NCBI GenBank assembly: GCA_002077045.2
Contig: KZ111154.1
Span: 124,001-188,000, forward strand
DNA length: 64,000 nt
Direction: 5' to 3'
Origin: Rachicladosporium sp. CCFEE 5018
Lineage: Eukaryota > Ascomycota > Dothideomycetes > Cladosporiales > Cladosporiaceae
Positions 21,173 through 31,556 of this stretch are shown here, one piece after another. Position 1 is the stretch's first letter. Each line of letters starts with the position of its first letter. The translations under genes and the position numbers were made by a program. Below the pieces are notes generated by a model. The model was not told where the DNA came from. It ran no database searches and was given only the letters and a program-made list of their open reading frames with translations.

Positions 21173-22222
21173 TCAGAACTTCTTCTTCTCCCTGGCGTTC
21201 TTACTAAGTGCCATAAGCTTCTGCTTCCTCGCCAATTTTTCCCTTTTCAGTCGCGCCTCTTCAGCCAGTGCTTCTTGGTCCTCCTTCCGCGCTACCTTCG
21301 TCGCTAGCTCCTCCTCCTCGTCGATCTCGTCCATGCGCGCTTCCATGTCTGACTCTGAGTCGTAACCCCCTTCGTCCTCGTCCTCTGCATCGTCGATGTC
21401 TGACCATGATGCATAGCCACCGTACTTGTCTTGGCCACCGTGCTTATCTTTCGCCTTCGAAGGTTTCGCCGGTTGGCCAGGCGCTGCAGTGCGCATCGTG
21501 CCTTTGTACGCGAGTGGAACGGGGCCTTTGCGCATCGTGCCTTGGTATGCGACCGGCGCGGGGCCCTTCTTTGGCCTTTCACCGGGCTTGCCTGCATTTG
21601 GCGTACCACTTCTACTGCGTCCCTCCTGCATTGCTGTGCTGCCCTTCCGTGCACCTAAGCGATCTGTCCTCTGCTTCTCGATCGCATCCACTTTCATCCG
21701 ATCGCGCTCGCGTTTTGTGATCCGCTCGGTGGGCTTATGTACGATGAGGGTACTACCCGATGCTTTGAGCAGTGCCTCGGACTCCTTCGCCTTGGCCAGG
21801 ATTGCAGCATAGCCCTTCAGTGCAGGCTTCGGTGCAGCTGCTGCAGATGTCGTAGTGGCCGACGCCGGACCAGCCGGTGTGCGTGAAGCAGGAGTCGGGA
21901 GTGGCTTTCCAGCGCTACCAGTAAGCTGAAACCGTGAGGGAGGTTTGGAGATGCCCAGAGTGCTGATACCAGCCGTCACTCCATTCCCTGATGTCGCACG
22001 CGTCAAGCCCGGTGGTGCGGTCTTAGCTGGTAATCCACTATCTCCTGCTCGAGCGACTTTGGGTCGCGGTCCACCACTGCTGTCCTCGGCCTTGCGCTTT
22101 AGCGATCCTGCACCATTCGCGCTCGTTGGCCGGCTGTCGTTCATCCTGGGAGCCCCCAAAGAAGACACCGCTGGTCGCGTCGAGCCCACTCCGTTCCTCA
22201 CCTGCTCGCGACCGCCCGTCAT
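21173..22222 (-). CDS. SPT2: SPT2 chromatin protein
   Basis: HMG-like histone H3-H4 chaperone that acts with transcription elongation and restrains cryptic transcription. Single exon, 349 aa from the Met at 22222 (MTGGREQVRNG). An earlier in-frame Met at 22315 would add 31 residues without family character. The body is basic and disordered, with a helical KGYAAILAKAKESEALLK segment. The C-terminal SPT2 domain (about 270-349) has the acidic block SWSDIDDAEDEDE, then DSESDMEARMDEIDEEEELA and a basic helix ending NAREKKKF, the expected histone-binding end. A repeated motif, QGTMRKGPVPLAYKGTMR, lies at about 235-255. It is divergent from the P2 gene. Confidence 0.85.
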   Translation of the reverse strand: MTGGREQVRNGVGSTRPAVSSLGAPRMNDSRPTSANGAGSLKRKAEDSSGGPRPKVARAGDSGLPAKTAPPGLTRATSGNGVTAGISTLGISKPPSRFQLTGSAGKPLPTPASRTPAGPASATTTSAAAAPKPALKGYAAILAKAKESEALLKASGSTLIVHKPTERITKRERDRMKVDAIEKQRTDRLGARKGSTAMQEGRSRSGTPNAGKPGERPKKGPAPVAYQGTMRKGPVPLAYKGTMRTAAPGQPAKPSKAKDKHGGQDKYGGYASWSDIDDAEDEDEGGYDSESDMEARMDEIDEEEELATKVARKEDQEALAEEARLKREKLARKQKLMALSKNAREKKKF

Positions 22223-22723
22223 GGTGATGAGTGAGTCATGCGATTTCGGCCGTGAAACTGATAAATGCCGCCTGACCGTCCAATGCAAGGAGCTATGCAG
22301 AACGCTGAAGATCAAATGACCGAGAGATCAGGTGTTGGAGACAAGAAGGAGAGATAGATGTATGGGGAGTGAGCTAAATTGCAGTGGAAGTGAGGTATCA
22401 CGACGGTGAACGGTGATATGAACGGAAGGCTCCATACACAAACGGAAACGGCGCCTGGCAGCCTCAGGCAAATCAACCCACTTCGGAAATCTTGGCACCG
22501 GCCGCGAAATTGTAGTGGGACACCGCAGCCGTCACCTTCGTTTGACTATACCCGATCATACACCCAGGACTCGAAGATTCAGTCTGCGCCCAGCGCTTAA
22601 ATCGATTGAATTCTCCTGTTCTCAAACAACTCCCCTACAGTATGTCCGCCGCACTGCACACTATCATTCATCGCACGAGAGACGCTCCTTGTACAAACAC
22701 TGACTTCACCAGACACCGACATC
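22223..22723. promoter_or_regulatory. Divergent promoter region, SPT2 / ribosomal P2
   Basis: 501 bp between diverging starts. The 100 bp before the P2 ATG are pyrimidine/AC-rich, as is common before highly expressed fungal ribosomal genes. No specific factor site was assigned. Confidence 0.4.
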
Positions 22724-23129
22724 ATGAAGCACTTGGCGGCATACCTCCTTCTCGGCTTGGCCGGCAACACCTCCCCTTCCGCCAGCGACATCAAGGAGGT
22801 TCTCTCCTCTGTCGGCATCGAGGCTGAGGAAGAGCGTCTCAACTCTCTTCTCTCTGAGCTCGAGGGCAAGGACATCAACGAGGTATGCACTTCTTGTCTC
22901 AAACGGCGTCGCGAACGAGAGAGCCACATCCACTAACATAATACAGCTCATCCAAGAGGGTTCGCAGAAGCTCGCCTCCGTCCCATCGGGCGGTGCTGGT
23001 GGTGCTCCCGCTGCTGGAGGCGCTGGTGCTGCTGCTGGTGGCGAGGCTGCCGCTGAGGAGGCACCTGCTGCTAAGGAGGAGGAGAAGGAGGAGTCCGACG
23101 AGGACATGGGCTTCGGTCTGTTCGACTAA
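22724..23129 (+). CDS. RPP2: 60S acidic ribosomal protein P2
   Basis: Stalk protein that recruits and activates elongation-factor GTPases on the 60S subunit. Model: join(22724..22882, 22947..23129), 113 aa. The N-terminal dimerisation domain opens MKHLAAYLLLGLAGNTSPSA (about 1-60). The Ala/Gly hinge (GGAGGAPAAGGAGAAAGGEA) and the acidic tail ending ESDEDMGFGLFD are diagnostic of P proteins, and MKxLAAYLLL distinguishes P2 from P1. The intron 22883-22946 (GTATGC...ATACAG) splits ...INE from LIQEG in phase 0. It is followed in the same direction by RPS15. Confidence 0.96.
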
Positions 23130-23614
23130 GCGTGTCGCTCCTGGGCAATGTGAAGGAAAGACGATGAATCGGCCTGGCTTTGGGATGGCTCGTACGCTGG
23201 AGCGGCTACGGCAGCAGACAAGCCGCATTCTGCAAGTGTGATAAGATCGATGCCGCTCGTAGGGCGCGTGGAGCATAGTACAGCAGTGAGCGCATGTTCG
23301 CTTGCAGGATAGCACAGTCGATCTTCAACATCTCACGACTTCTGCTGTCTATATGATTACCAGCCAGTGACTGTCGCGCCACGCGTGTACCGTTGACCTC
23401 TCATGATCTTTGACTAGCGCGAAATGTTGCCCTCGTCGCCCTGACCGTCCTCTAGCTCATTCATACGATTTTTGGCGCACCCGGGTTTACTTCGGCGAAT
23501 CGATGCCAAGCCTCAAATCCCACAATCGCCAAAGCGCACACCACCTCACGACGACACCTCACTGTTCCGTATCCACGACCTCCATCCTGCACATCGTCAC
23601 TGACAATTGCAGCC
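23130..23614. other. Spacer between RPP2 and RPS15
   Basis: About 485 bp with the P2 3' end and the S15 promoter. No other feature was recognised. Confidence 0.4.
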
Positions 23615-24372
23615 ATGGCCGACGCAAGCGAATACGTACGTCTCGTCGAACACCCACACGAATTCTCGCCCAGCACCATGTACTGACAACTCCTCACAGA
23701 ACGCCGAGGAGGCAGCCGGTACGCACACCAATGGATGAAAACCCTGTGGACAGGCCACAAAAGGGGCGCTGGAAGATAGGATATCGGCTGATTACGGTTT
23801 CGCATAACAGAGTTGAAGAAGAAGAGAGCATTCCGCAAGTTCTCCTACCGTGGTATCGATCTGGATGAGTGCGTATACCCAGCCGCCACACACACCATTG
23901 ATCAACATGCCACAAGTCGATACTGACAGCCACCAGGCTCCTCGACCTCTCCTCCGAGCAACTCCGCGATGTCGTCCACGCCCGCGCCCGCCGTCGGTTC
24001 AACCGCGGTCTGAAGCGCAAGCCCATGGGCCTCATCAAGAAGCTGCGCAAAGCGAAGCAGGAGGCTCGTCCCAACGAGAAGCCCGACACAGTCCGCACGC
24101 ACTTGCGCGACATGATCATCGTGCCGGAGATGATTGGGAGTGTCGTTGGTGTGTACTCTGGCAAGGAGTTCAACCAGGTTGAGGTCAAGCCTGAGATGGT
24201 TGGACACTACTTGGCCGAGTTCTCGATCTCTTAGTAAGTGCTATCAGCCCTAGATCGGCCAGAGTGAGAGGCAAAAGGACCAAGTACTGACTGCGTTCTC
24301 AGCAAGCCTGTCAAGCACGGAAGGCCGGGAATTGGTGCTACGCACTCGTCCCGTTTCATTCCGCTCAAGTAG
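23615..24372 (+). CDS. RPS15: 40S ribosomal protein S15 (uS19)
   Basis: Small-subunit head protein near the decoding centre. Model: join(23615..23635, 23700..23718, 23811..23868, 23937..24233, 24303..24372), 154 aa, with every phase consistent. The first two coding exons are only 21 and 19 nt (MADASEY, NAEEAA). The protein then reads ELKKKRAFRKFSYRGIDLDE, RRRFNRGLKRKPMGLIKKL, RTHLRDMIIVPEMIGSVVGV and ends SRFIPLK, as in all eukaryotic uS19. The start has a strong context (gcagccATGG). Four introns in 760 bp is the highest intron density in the window, consistent with ribosomal protein genes. Confidence 0.96.
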
Positions 24373-24769
24373 ATCCAGGATGCCGGGCGGATCGCTTATA
24401 TCGATCGACCACCACGAGTAGGAAATTTTGGCTCGCAACGCTCATGGTGGCAGGTTGACGCTGCAGTCCCCATCACGGGCGTAGCCTTGCAGCGCGCAGT
24501 CAAGGACGTGGGCATATCAGTTTCACGATGCATGGGAAGACTGTAGTCGTCTATAGTGCCAAGCAATGAACGATATGTACAAACATCAGACATTATTTAC
24601 GGACGTCATGTCCTCAATTCCTTCCCCCTTCTATCATGAGCGTTATCATCCTACCACCTCCCTCACCCAACTTTTGTACGTGACCGGATATATCCTTCCA
24701 AGCCAACCGAGCGCGGGTTTCACCGCCAGCATCATCTCCCTATATTCTCCATTTCCAAAGTCCACCTTA
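24373..24769. other. Convergent spacer downstream of RPS15
   Basis: About 400 bp with the 3' ends of RPS15 and the LEC1-like gene. No other feature was seen. Confidence 0.4.
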
Positions 24770-24895
24770 TCACTCCGCAAGCACCCCCCTCAACAACCCC
24801 CCAAACCCCTCTCCCATCTTATTCAACTCCCTAATCTCGGGCTTCTTAGGCTCCCCCGCCCCCCTCTTGAGCGCCTCCCGCTGCCTAACCCTCCG

Positions 24896-27796
24896 TTACC
24901 GTTCACTCTCAAGCGGATCCGCCTCCTCATCATCGCCCTCACCTTCCCCATCATCCTCACTTTCGCCATCAGAATCCGAGTCCAAGTCCTGCAGATCCAT
25001 AGCATTAAGCCCGAAATCCGAGGGCGAGAAGTTGAGGCCGGGTTTAGAAGAGCCAGAATTAGGGTGAGGGGCAGAGGCGAGCTTTTGCCGGGTCTTGTCG
25101 TTATGCCACTTCTTCCGTGCCATTTGCCAGCGGATGAGGGAGTTGATTTCGCGGACTACGAGGTCTTTGTCTACGAGATGAGAGTCCAAGGCGCCGAGGA
25201 GCAGGGCGTTCATATCTAGCTTTCCTCCTCTGGGCCCGTTTCGTAGGAAATCGAGGATATTTTCGATCCAGGCCATGAGCTTGTCGAAGAGACCGTTATC
25301 GTGTAAGTGGACTTCGTGGACGAAGGAGAAGAGGTTTTCCTCGTGCCGGGCGCAGACGTCTATGAAGGATTGCACTGTTTGGTTTGGGTCCGCGGAGACG
25401 TCTTGCCGTTGTGCTTTTTCGATTGTGATTATGGCGTCGTCGACGAATTTAGAGAAGTCGGTGACGCTGTTGTAGACGTTTGCGGATTTGTAGACGCGGA
25501 CTAGAGGCTCGTAAAAGATTGTGAAGAGGTCTCGGAAGAGGTGGAGAGTCGTGGGTTCTTCAATGAGCGAGAGCATGGCTTCCTTGTCCCGCTTCCGCGT
25601 GTGGAGTTTGAGGAGATGGTTGAGGTGCGCGTAGAGCTCTGCGCTTTCCCGCATGCTTGGATCTGCGGCTGTAGAGGCGAGTAAAGCAGTGTTGAAGGCT
25701 GCATAAGCGTTGAAGGACTCTGCTATCTCGGTCTCTGTGAGTTCGGGGGCGAGGACGGGGGTTTGCAGGATCTTCAAAAGCAGATCGACACCTTCTTCCG
25801 CTGCGTCGGCACGGAGCGCGTTCTTCAGTGGTATTGATGCGTTGGTGTAGGTGGCGATTTTGGAGGTGTAGGTCGGTCGATCGATCTTTGTTGAGAGCGT
25901 GTCGATCGAGCGTTGCAACGTCCGGATGCCGTCGCCTATCGCGAAGCCGAACATACGTTGGAGCAGGGACTTAGCGCCCAGTGGCTGCGCCGTGAAGAGA
26001 TCCAGCACGCCTTTCATCACTGCTGCCGGGTTGGTGAACCGGATGACCTGCTTTAGTGCTGTATAGGGCACGAGACTGTGCAGGCGTTTCAGCTGTGCGA
26101 ACAGCTCGGGACTGTTGTCTTCGGCGAGGAAGAGATGGTACAGTGTCGCTGCCACTTCTATCCTTAGCCATTCACAGACTTTGCGGTACTCGGGATCGAG
26201 CTCTGTTATGCTGTTCTTGATCTTGATCTCGCCGAAGAGGTTTCGGAGCCCGTTCTTCTCGATGACTTTCCGGCGGAACTTCTCCATGTGCACATCCAGC
26301 TCTTTGGCACGCTGGTTGGCGATCTCGAAGAAACGCCGTTGCTCTTCCATGCGCTTCTCGTCCATGTCTTTCCTCCGCTCGATGTCAATCAGCTCTTCCT
26401 CTGTGAGCTTTGTTAGATTGGCAGTCAGAAATTCCTCCATTGCTTTGCTGCCAGCGATCGTCTCGTTCTGTAGAAAATTGCGCAAGAACGCCCTGAGTGA
26501 AACCCTCTGGTCTTCCCTCACCAGCATCTTCCCCGGCGCTGGCGAAGCATCTCTCGAGGGCGTCAAGTGTGCACTGGAGTCCATGCTCGCTCTTGGTGAT
26601 GCTGTCCCAGGTGCAAGCGACGTCCTCGAGCTATTCCTCTTGTGCGCAGTCGTACTCCCGCCCCAGGCTGGTAGCCAAGCTCGCAGTCCACCTCCGCCAT
26701 CAGCACTCAACTGATCTGGCGGTGCTAGCCCAGTCCCCTGTGTTGACAGAGAGCTCACACTGGACGCATCGTCATCGTCCGCGCCACCAGCGTACACTGA
26801 ATGACTCTTGTTCTTGCTTGGGAGCGGTGGTAACACTTTCCCTGGTATCTCAACCCGTAGCTTCTTGTGCATCTTCACGAAGTCGCCAAACCGCCTCGCC
26901 ACGTAGTATGGCTCTCCACTATTCCTCTTCACCCTCAACAAGAACTCGGCATGCGAGTGATGTCGCACATGTCGCTTCAAAGTCACAGTCCTGACACCCG
27001 CAACATTGACATCCCATCCATTAATCTCGTTGCCCTCGGGTATGTTCGCCATGAGGCCATCTTCGTTCGCGCCACGATCGACGACTTCCATCTCGCTGAA
27101 GCGAATCCTCTCCTCATAGCCAGAGGCTGTAGGAATGCCAGACACCATCATAAGCTCAACCAGCTTCGTCGCCTTGAGCGCTAGCTTTGATCGTTTCGTC
27201 GCTTCTAGCCGGTCTTCGGAAGAAGAGATTTGCTTGTTCGCGAAGTTCTCAAGGAAGACTTGCAGCTTGTCTTGCCAGAAGTCTTTCTCCTTGGCCTGGT
27301 TGAGAAACGGGAAGTTTCGCACAAAGTGCACGAAGATGTAGCGCAGTAGAGGGAGCTCCGAGTCCTCTGGCGGTACTTCGCCTGCATCCGATCGGAAGGG
27401 TGCGCCGAATCGCTGTAATGATGTGGGGTGTGAGAGCTCTTTAATCTCCCATTGTGTCTGCTGGCTAAGGAGCTCGCGCTTGAGGTAGTGCTCTTGCTTT
27501 CCCGTGAGGAGAGATCCAGGCGGAGGGATTGTCATCTTTGAGTTGTATGACATAGAGGACTGCAGCCGCTCGAGTTTCTGGCGTTGCTGAGGATCTTGCG
27601 GGTCACAGGAATGGATTTGTGAGGATTCGTGGGTCGTAGGTGACGGGGACTCGGGCGCGTCTACAAAATCATTCATGCTGTCCATTGTGCCTGCACGGTC
27701 TAATTTGCTCTTGCTAAGTCCGGGGGTGCGGTTCGTGAGTTGTACCTTCCTTGGGTCGAAGGCTGAGCCATTTGCGAGGCCGCCGTTGGAGCTCAT
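24896..27796 (-). CDS. PX-domain protein, LEC1/YPR097W-like
   Basis: Homologue of the yeast lipid-regulating PX protein Ypr097w (Lec1). Single exon, 966 aa. After a Ser/Pro-rich lead comes the PX-associated (PXB) region (about 95-245: KQEHYLKRELLSQQTQWEI). The PX domain (about 270-460) has YYVARRFGDFVKMHKKL and a phosphoinositide-pocket-like PGKVLPPLPSKN, interrupted by a low-complexity loop before SLRAFLRNFLQNE. The long helical DUF3818 region runs to about 870. The acidic tail ends DPLESER at a TAA (24896-24898). Directly after this stop the same frame stays open for 41 codons of charged, helix-like sequence (QREALKRGAGEPKKPEIREL...LLRGVLAE) to a TGA at 24770-24772. The annotated C-terminus may therefore be truncated or subject to readthrough. 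Likely acts at membranes in lipid distribution. Confidence 0.85.
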   Translation of the reverse strand: MSSNGGLANGSAFDPRKVQLTNRTPGLSKSKLDRAGTMDSMNDFVDAPESPSPTTHESSQIHSCDPQDPQQRQKLERLQSSMSYNSKMTIPPPGSLLTGKQEHYLKRELLSQQTQWEIKELSHPTSLQRFGAPFRSDAGEVPPEDSELPLLRYIFVHFVRNFPFLNQAKEKDFWQDKLQVFLENFANKQISSSEDRLEATKRSKLALKATKLVELMMVSGIPTASGYEERIRFSEMEVVDRGANEDGLMANIPEGNEINGWDVNVAGVRTVTLKRHVRHHSHAEFLLRVKRNSGEPYYVARRFGDFVKMHKKLRVEIPGKVLPPLPSKNKSHSVYAGGADDDDASSVSSLSTQGTGLAPPDQLSADGGGGLRAWLPAWGGSTTAHKRNSSRTSLAPGTASPRASMDSSAHLTPSRDASPAPGKMLVREDQRVSLRAFLRNFLQNETIAGSKAMEEFLTANLTKLTEEELIDIERRKDMDEKRMEEQRRFFEIANQRAKELDVHMEKFRRKVIEKNGLRNLFGEIKIKNSITELDPEYRKVCEWLRIEVAATLYHLFLAEDNSPELFAQLKRLHSLVPYTALKQVIRFTNPAAVMKGVLDLFTAQPLGAKSLLQRMFGFAIGDGIRTLQRSIDTLSTKIDRPTYTSKIATYTNASIPLKNALRADAAEEGVDLLLKILQTPVLAPELTETEIAESFNAYAAFNTALLASTAADPSMRESAELYAHLNHLLKLHTRKRDKEAMLSLIEEPTTLHLFRDLFTIFYEPLVRVYKSANVYNSVTDFSKFVDDAIITIEKAQRQDVSADPNQTVQSFIDVCARHEENLFSFVHEVHLHDNGLFDKLMAWIENILDFLRNGPRGGKLDMNALLLGALDSHLVDKDLVVREINSLIRWQMARKKWHNDKTRQKLASAPHPNSGSSKPGLNFSPSDFGLNAMDLQDLDSDSDGESEDDGEGEGDDEEADPLESER

Positions 27797-29250
27797 GTTG
27801 CCTCACTGGGGCGCGAGTAGTGAGGGGGTGGGAATCAAGGATGCGGAGCGCATGGACGACAAGTCCATTGCTTACATGCAATCCACTTCACGGGCTTTGC
27901 ACGGTGCAGCCAAACGACGCGTATGTGCAGTTCTAGAGCTGCATGCATGACGTGCGCCACTTTCGCCAATCCACTGCCAACTCCGCCCCATGCGATGATG
28001 AACCGATAAGTACGAGAATGCGAGGGGGCCGCAGCCAGACGACGAAGCTATCGACCACTCTCCGTGTCTGCAACTACGACCGCGCCTGCGCCTGCATCAA
28101 TAGGCCTACAAGCACACAGGCGATAATCTTCGAAGATCGACGCTGACAAGAGCACCGAAAGTGCCCGCCTCGCACGGCCCGCTCGTTCCAAGACCGTGGA
28201 TCTGACAAAGCTTGGCTCGGCCGCCGGATCAGCCTTACGATATGGCCTTGGCCTCTCGCCAAGTATGAAGAAAGCGAAGTCATGGATCCGTCCGGCGGGA
28301 TCATATTGTACTTCTGCCGTGTTTTCGCCGAGAGGCCATGGAATAGTGTGTCATTGGCGGACGCAGTATCAGTCAAGATGCAGCGCAATGCAACACAAGT
28401 CGATCATTGCCTCATAATGGTGACAAGGACGGTCTTGTGGTTCTGGCCAGTTCTGCCACGTTCAACACACTTATTGCTAGGGGTGATATGAGGTATGGAA
28501 GCGTAGACCATACATGTATCCTGTCTGGTAGCAGAACTGCGTAGTCAGCAGCGAGTCACGCAGCACGCCATGGTCGCACCAAGTGGATCCAACATGCCTC
28601 ACGACGCCAGAGCCGATCCCTTGCGCTTAACATCTGTGACCACCCAGGATCGCCTCTGTTTCCCTCCCCCCATCTCACGTTTGCGTGCATATGATGAAGC
28701 TGCAGTAGTGACTGCGGAAGCCCTCTATCAGCAGCGCACGCCGAACTTCCGCTTCTGCTTACCACATCGCGTTACATCACACGGCCCCGTCCGCCTAGCC
28801 CGAGCATGAAACCCATGCAGGTCCGTCCCCTCTTCGAGAGATAAGAGCTGATACAGGGCCATAGACGGGGACTGTGATTGCCTGCCGTCCAGCGCCTCGT
28901 CCAACACTTCTGGAGCTTGCACGCGAAGTCGTGGGTATCGGCACTATCGTTCAGACCTGTGGTTGAGGTGCCCTGCGACCGAAGGAGGCCGATTAGAGCT
29001 TCCACGCGAAGCTGGGTAGTCGGCATGCAGCCACAACGGCCGTGCAATGGGACCTTATCTCGACCACCCAACTCGATGTCGGAGCTGTGTCAGTGTGAAG
29101 CGAAGTAGGTGGTAGTACTTTTGTTTTCTCATGATTGTCTTCCGCATCTTTATACATATCCCTCCTACCATCTGAAGTCTCCTACAGTGCCATCGAGATC
29201 AGCACAGCACCAGACATCACATGCGATACGACTAAGCTCAAAGCTTCAGC
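27797..29250. promoter_or_regulatory. Long divergent intergenic region upstream of the permease
   Basis: 1.45 kb without a supported gene, between the diverging LEC1-like and permease genes. GATA-type sites GATAAG at 28840-28845 and CTTATC (GATAAG on minus) at 29054-29059 lie within 420 bp of the permease ATG. These are candidate sites for an AreA/NIT2 nitrogen regulator. A partly matched 15-bp inverted repeat lies at 28246-28260 / 28327-28341. Confidence 0.45.
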
Positions 29251-31092
29251 ATGGCTGCCCGTAACAACAGCACGAGCTCAAGCGTCGGCGCACAGCAGCG
29301 CGACCGCAAACGCAGCGTCGCCGAGGAACCCGTAACCTCCGTCCTTGCTGGCGGCGACGTCCCCGTGCCCCGCGACGGTGAGACCTGGGATGCCGACGAA
29401 GAAGTCCTCGCAGCACTGGGCTACAAACCCGAGTTTAAGCGTGAGTTCACGCTCTGGACGACTTTTTGCGTGTCCTTCGCTGTACTTGGCCTACTTCCGT
29501 CCTTTGCATCGACGCTGTACTATGGTATGGGCTACGCGGGTACGGCGGGGATGACCTGGGGTTGGCTGGTGGCTATGATTGGGATACAGAGTGTGGCTGC
29601 TAGTATGGCGGAGCTGTGTAGTAGTATGCCGACATCAGGAGGTCTTTACTACGCTGCGGCTGTGCTCGCTGGCCCTCGTTGGGGCCCATTGGCGGCATGG
29701 CTTACGGGTTGGAGTAATTGGTTTGGGCAAGTCACCGGAGCGCCGAGTGTGAACTATGGGACTGCGGCTATGATTCTGGCCGCGGCCAGTATCCAGAACC
29801 CGGACTACGTACCCAATGACTACCAGGTATGCTGTCCATCGACTTGTGCCACTGGCACACGCTGACTCGAATCAGACATTCCTTCTAACGATCTTCATCA
29901 TGATCATCCACGCCTGTATGGCCTCCTTCCCGACCCGCTGGATCGCTAAAGTCAACAGCGCCGGCTCGACCTTCAACATGATCGCTCTCGTGATCGTGAT
30001 CATTATCATCCCCGCAGCCTGCGACCGCACAGCTCACGGTCTCTCAAAGTTCAACCCGAGCAGCGCAGTCTGGGGCGACATCTACGAGGGCACCTCCTAT
30101 CCCGCTGGAGTCTCGGTACTCATGTCCTTCATCTCAGTCATCTGGACAATGAGCGGCTACGATAGCCCATTCCATCTCGCAGAAGAATGCAGCAACGCCA
30201 ACATTGCCTCTCCACGCGCTATCTTCATGACCTCGGCCACCGGCGGCATCTTCGGCTGGTTCCTGCAGCTCGTGGTGGCCTACACAGTCGTCGACATCGA
30301 CACAGTCCTCGGCTCCGATCTCGGGCAGCCCTTCGCCGCCTACCTCGTAGACGTCCTGCCCAAACCCGTAGTCCTAGCAGTCCTCAGCCTAACAATCATA
30401 GCCGGCTTCGCCATGGGGCAGGGCTGCATGATCGCCGCGTAAGTCAATCCTCTCATCGCAATCCACAATCGATCTGTGCTAACACATTCCACCCCAGCTC
30501 CCGCGTAACCTTCGCCTACGCCCGCGACGACTGTCTCCCCTTCTCCTTTTTGCTAAAGAAAGTCAACACTCGCACGCGAACGCCCGTCAACGCAGTCTGG
30601 TTCAACTGCCTCGTTGGCTGCCTGGTCCTGCTCCTGATCTTCGGCGGCTCCATCGCAATCGGCGCGATCTTCTCCATCGGTGCCCTCGCCGCTTTTGTGG
30701 CTTTCACGATCCCGATTTTTATCCGCGTCTTCTTCGTCGGGAATAACTTCCGCCCTGGCCCTTGGAATCTGGGTCGGTTTAGTATTCCCATTGGGGTAGT
30801 GGCGAGCGCGTTCGTGGCGCTCATGGTGCCGATTCTTTGCTTGCCCTCTGTGACGGGAAGTGATCTGGACGCGAGCGGTATGAACTGGACGGCTGTGGTT
30901 TATGGCGGGCCGATGATTCTGGTTATGATATGGTGGGTTGTGAGTGCGAGGAAGTGGTTCAAGGGGCCAAAGGTCAATGTACAGCATATGATGTTGGGCA
31001 ATGAAGGGGCTGTGATTGAGGGGAAGGAGGCCGGGAGTGGGAGTGAGGATGGGGAGGCTGTCGTTGTGGATGGGAAGGGGAAGACGACTTGA
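29251..31092 (+). CDS. Amino acid / GABA / choline-type permease (APC superfamily)
   Basis: Plasma-membrane or vacuolar importer of an amino acid, GABA or amine (Uga4/Hnm1-type). Model: join(29251..29826, 29876..30438, 30498..31092), 577 aa. The hydrophilic N-terminus precedes KREFTLWTTFCVSFAVLGLL (TM1). Roughly 12 membrane spans follow, with family motifs SGGLYYAAAVLAGPRWGPLA, WFGQVTGAPSV, TMSGYDSPFHLAEECSNAN and SRVTFAYARDDCLPFSFLL. The C-terminus is hydrophilic and Gly/Glu-rich. Introns 29827-29875 and 30439-30497 have normal sites. The exact substrate cannot be read from sequence. Two GATA sites upstream and the neighbouring Dal5-type transporter and MeaB-like factor favour nitrogen-source uptake. 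Confidence 0.9.
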
Positions 31093-31556
31093 GAGAGCAT
31101 GATGTGATGTATCACGCGCAGGTCTCTGGAGATGAAGCATGGCAACGGAGAAACGAGTACGCGGACTCTCCTCCTTTCTGCGGTCTGGTCAATATTTGGT
31201 GCTATGTTGTCGTCAGTCATGCCTCGTGAGCGGACTGTTCCCGATCGCGGCATCATCAAGGAGTCCTTGAAATGCTACGATCTCGAATCAGGCCCCATAT
31301 GCTGCCAGGCTCTGGAGGCTTTGACGCACATCCTTCATGTATCGCGGCCGAACATGGTGTCTGTCATACGGTTCTTTTACCGTCTGAATCACTCGAGTTT
31401 CAACGCAAACTCCTGTTTCGTCTTGACTGCTGTCAGCTGATCAATCACGGGACGATAGCAGGATCATCTAGCCAGCCCAGAGTACAGTCCCTCCAGTCCA
31501 GCGCACCCTGGACTATGCTCCTCGTCGTTCAAAGTACTTCAGCACATCCGAAGATC
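31093..31556. other. Convergent spacer between two transporter genes
   Basis: About 460 bp holding the 3' ends of the permease and the MFS gene. Nothing else was recognised. Confidence 0.4.

Noticed and set aside
24881..24897. A tiny intron removing the stop codon of the LEC1-like gene
   Set aside because: The only GT...AG pair spanning the TAA is about 15 nt, far below what the spliceosome can remove.
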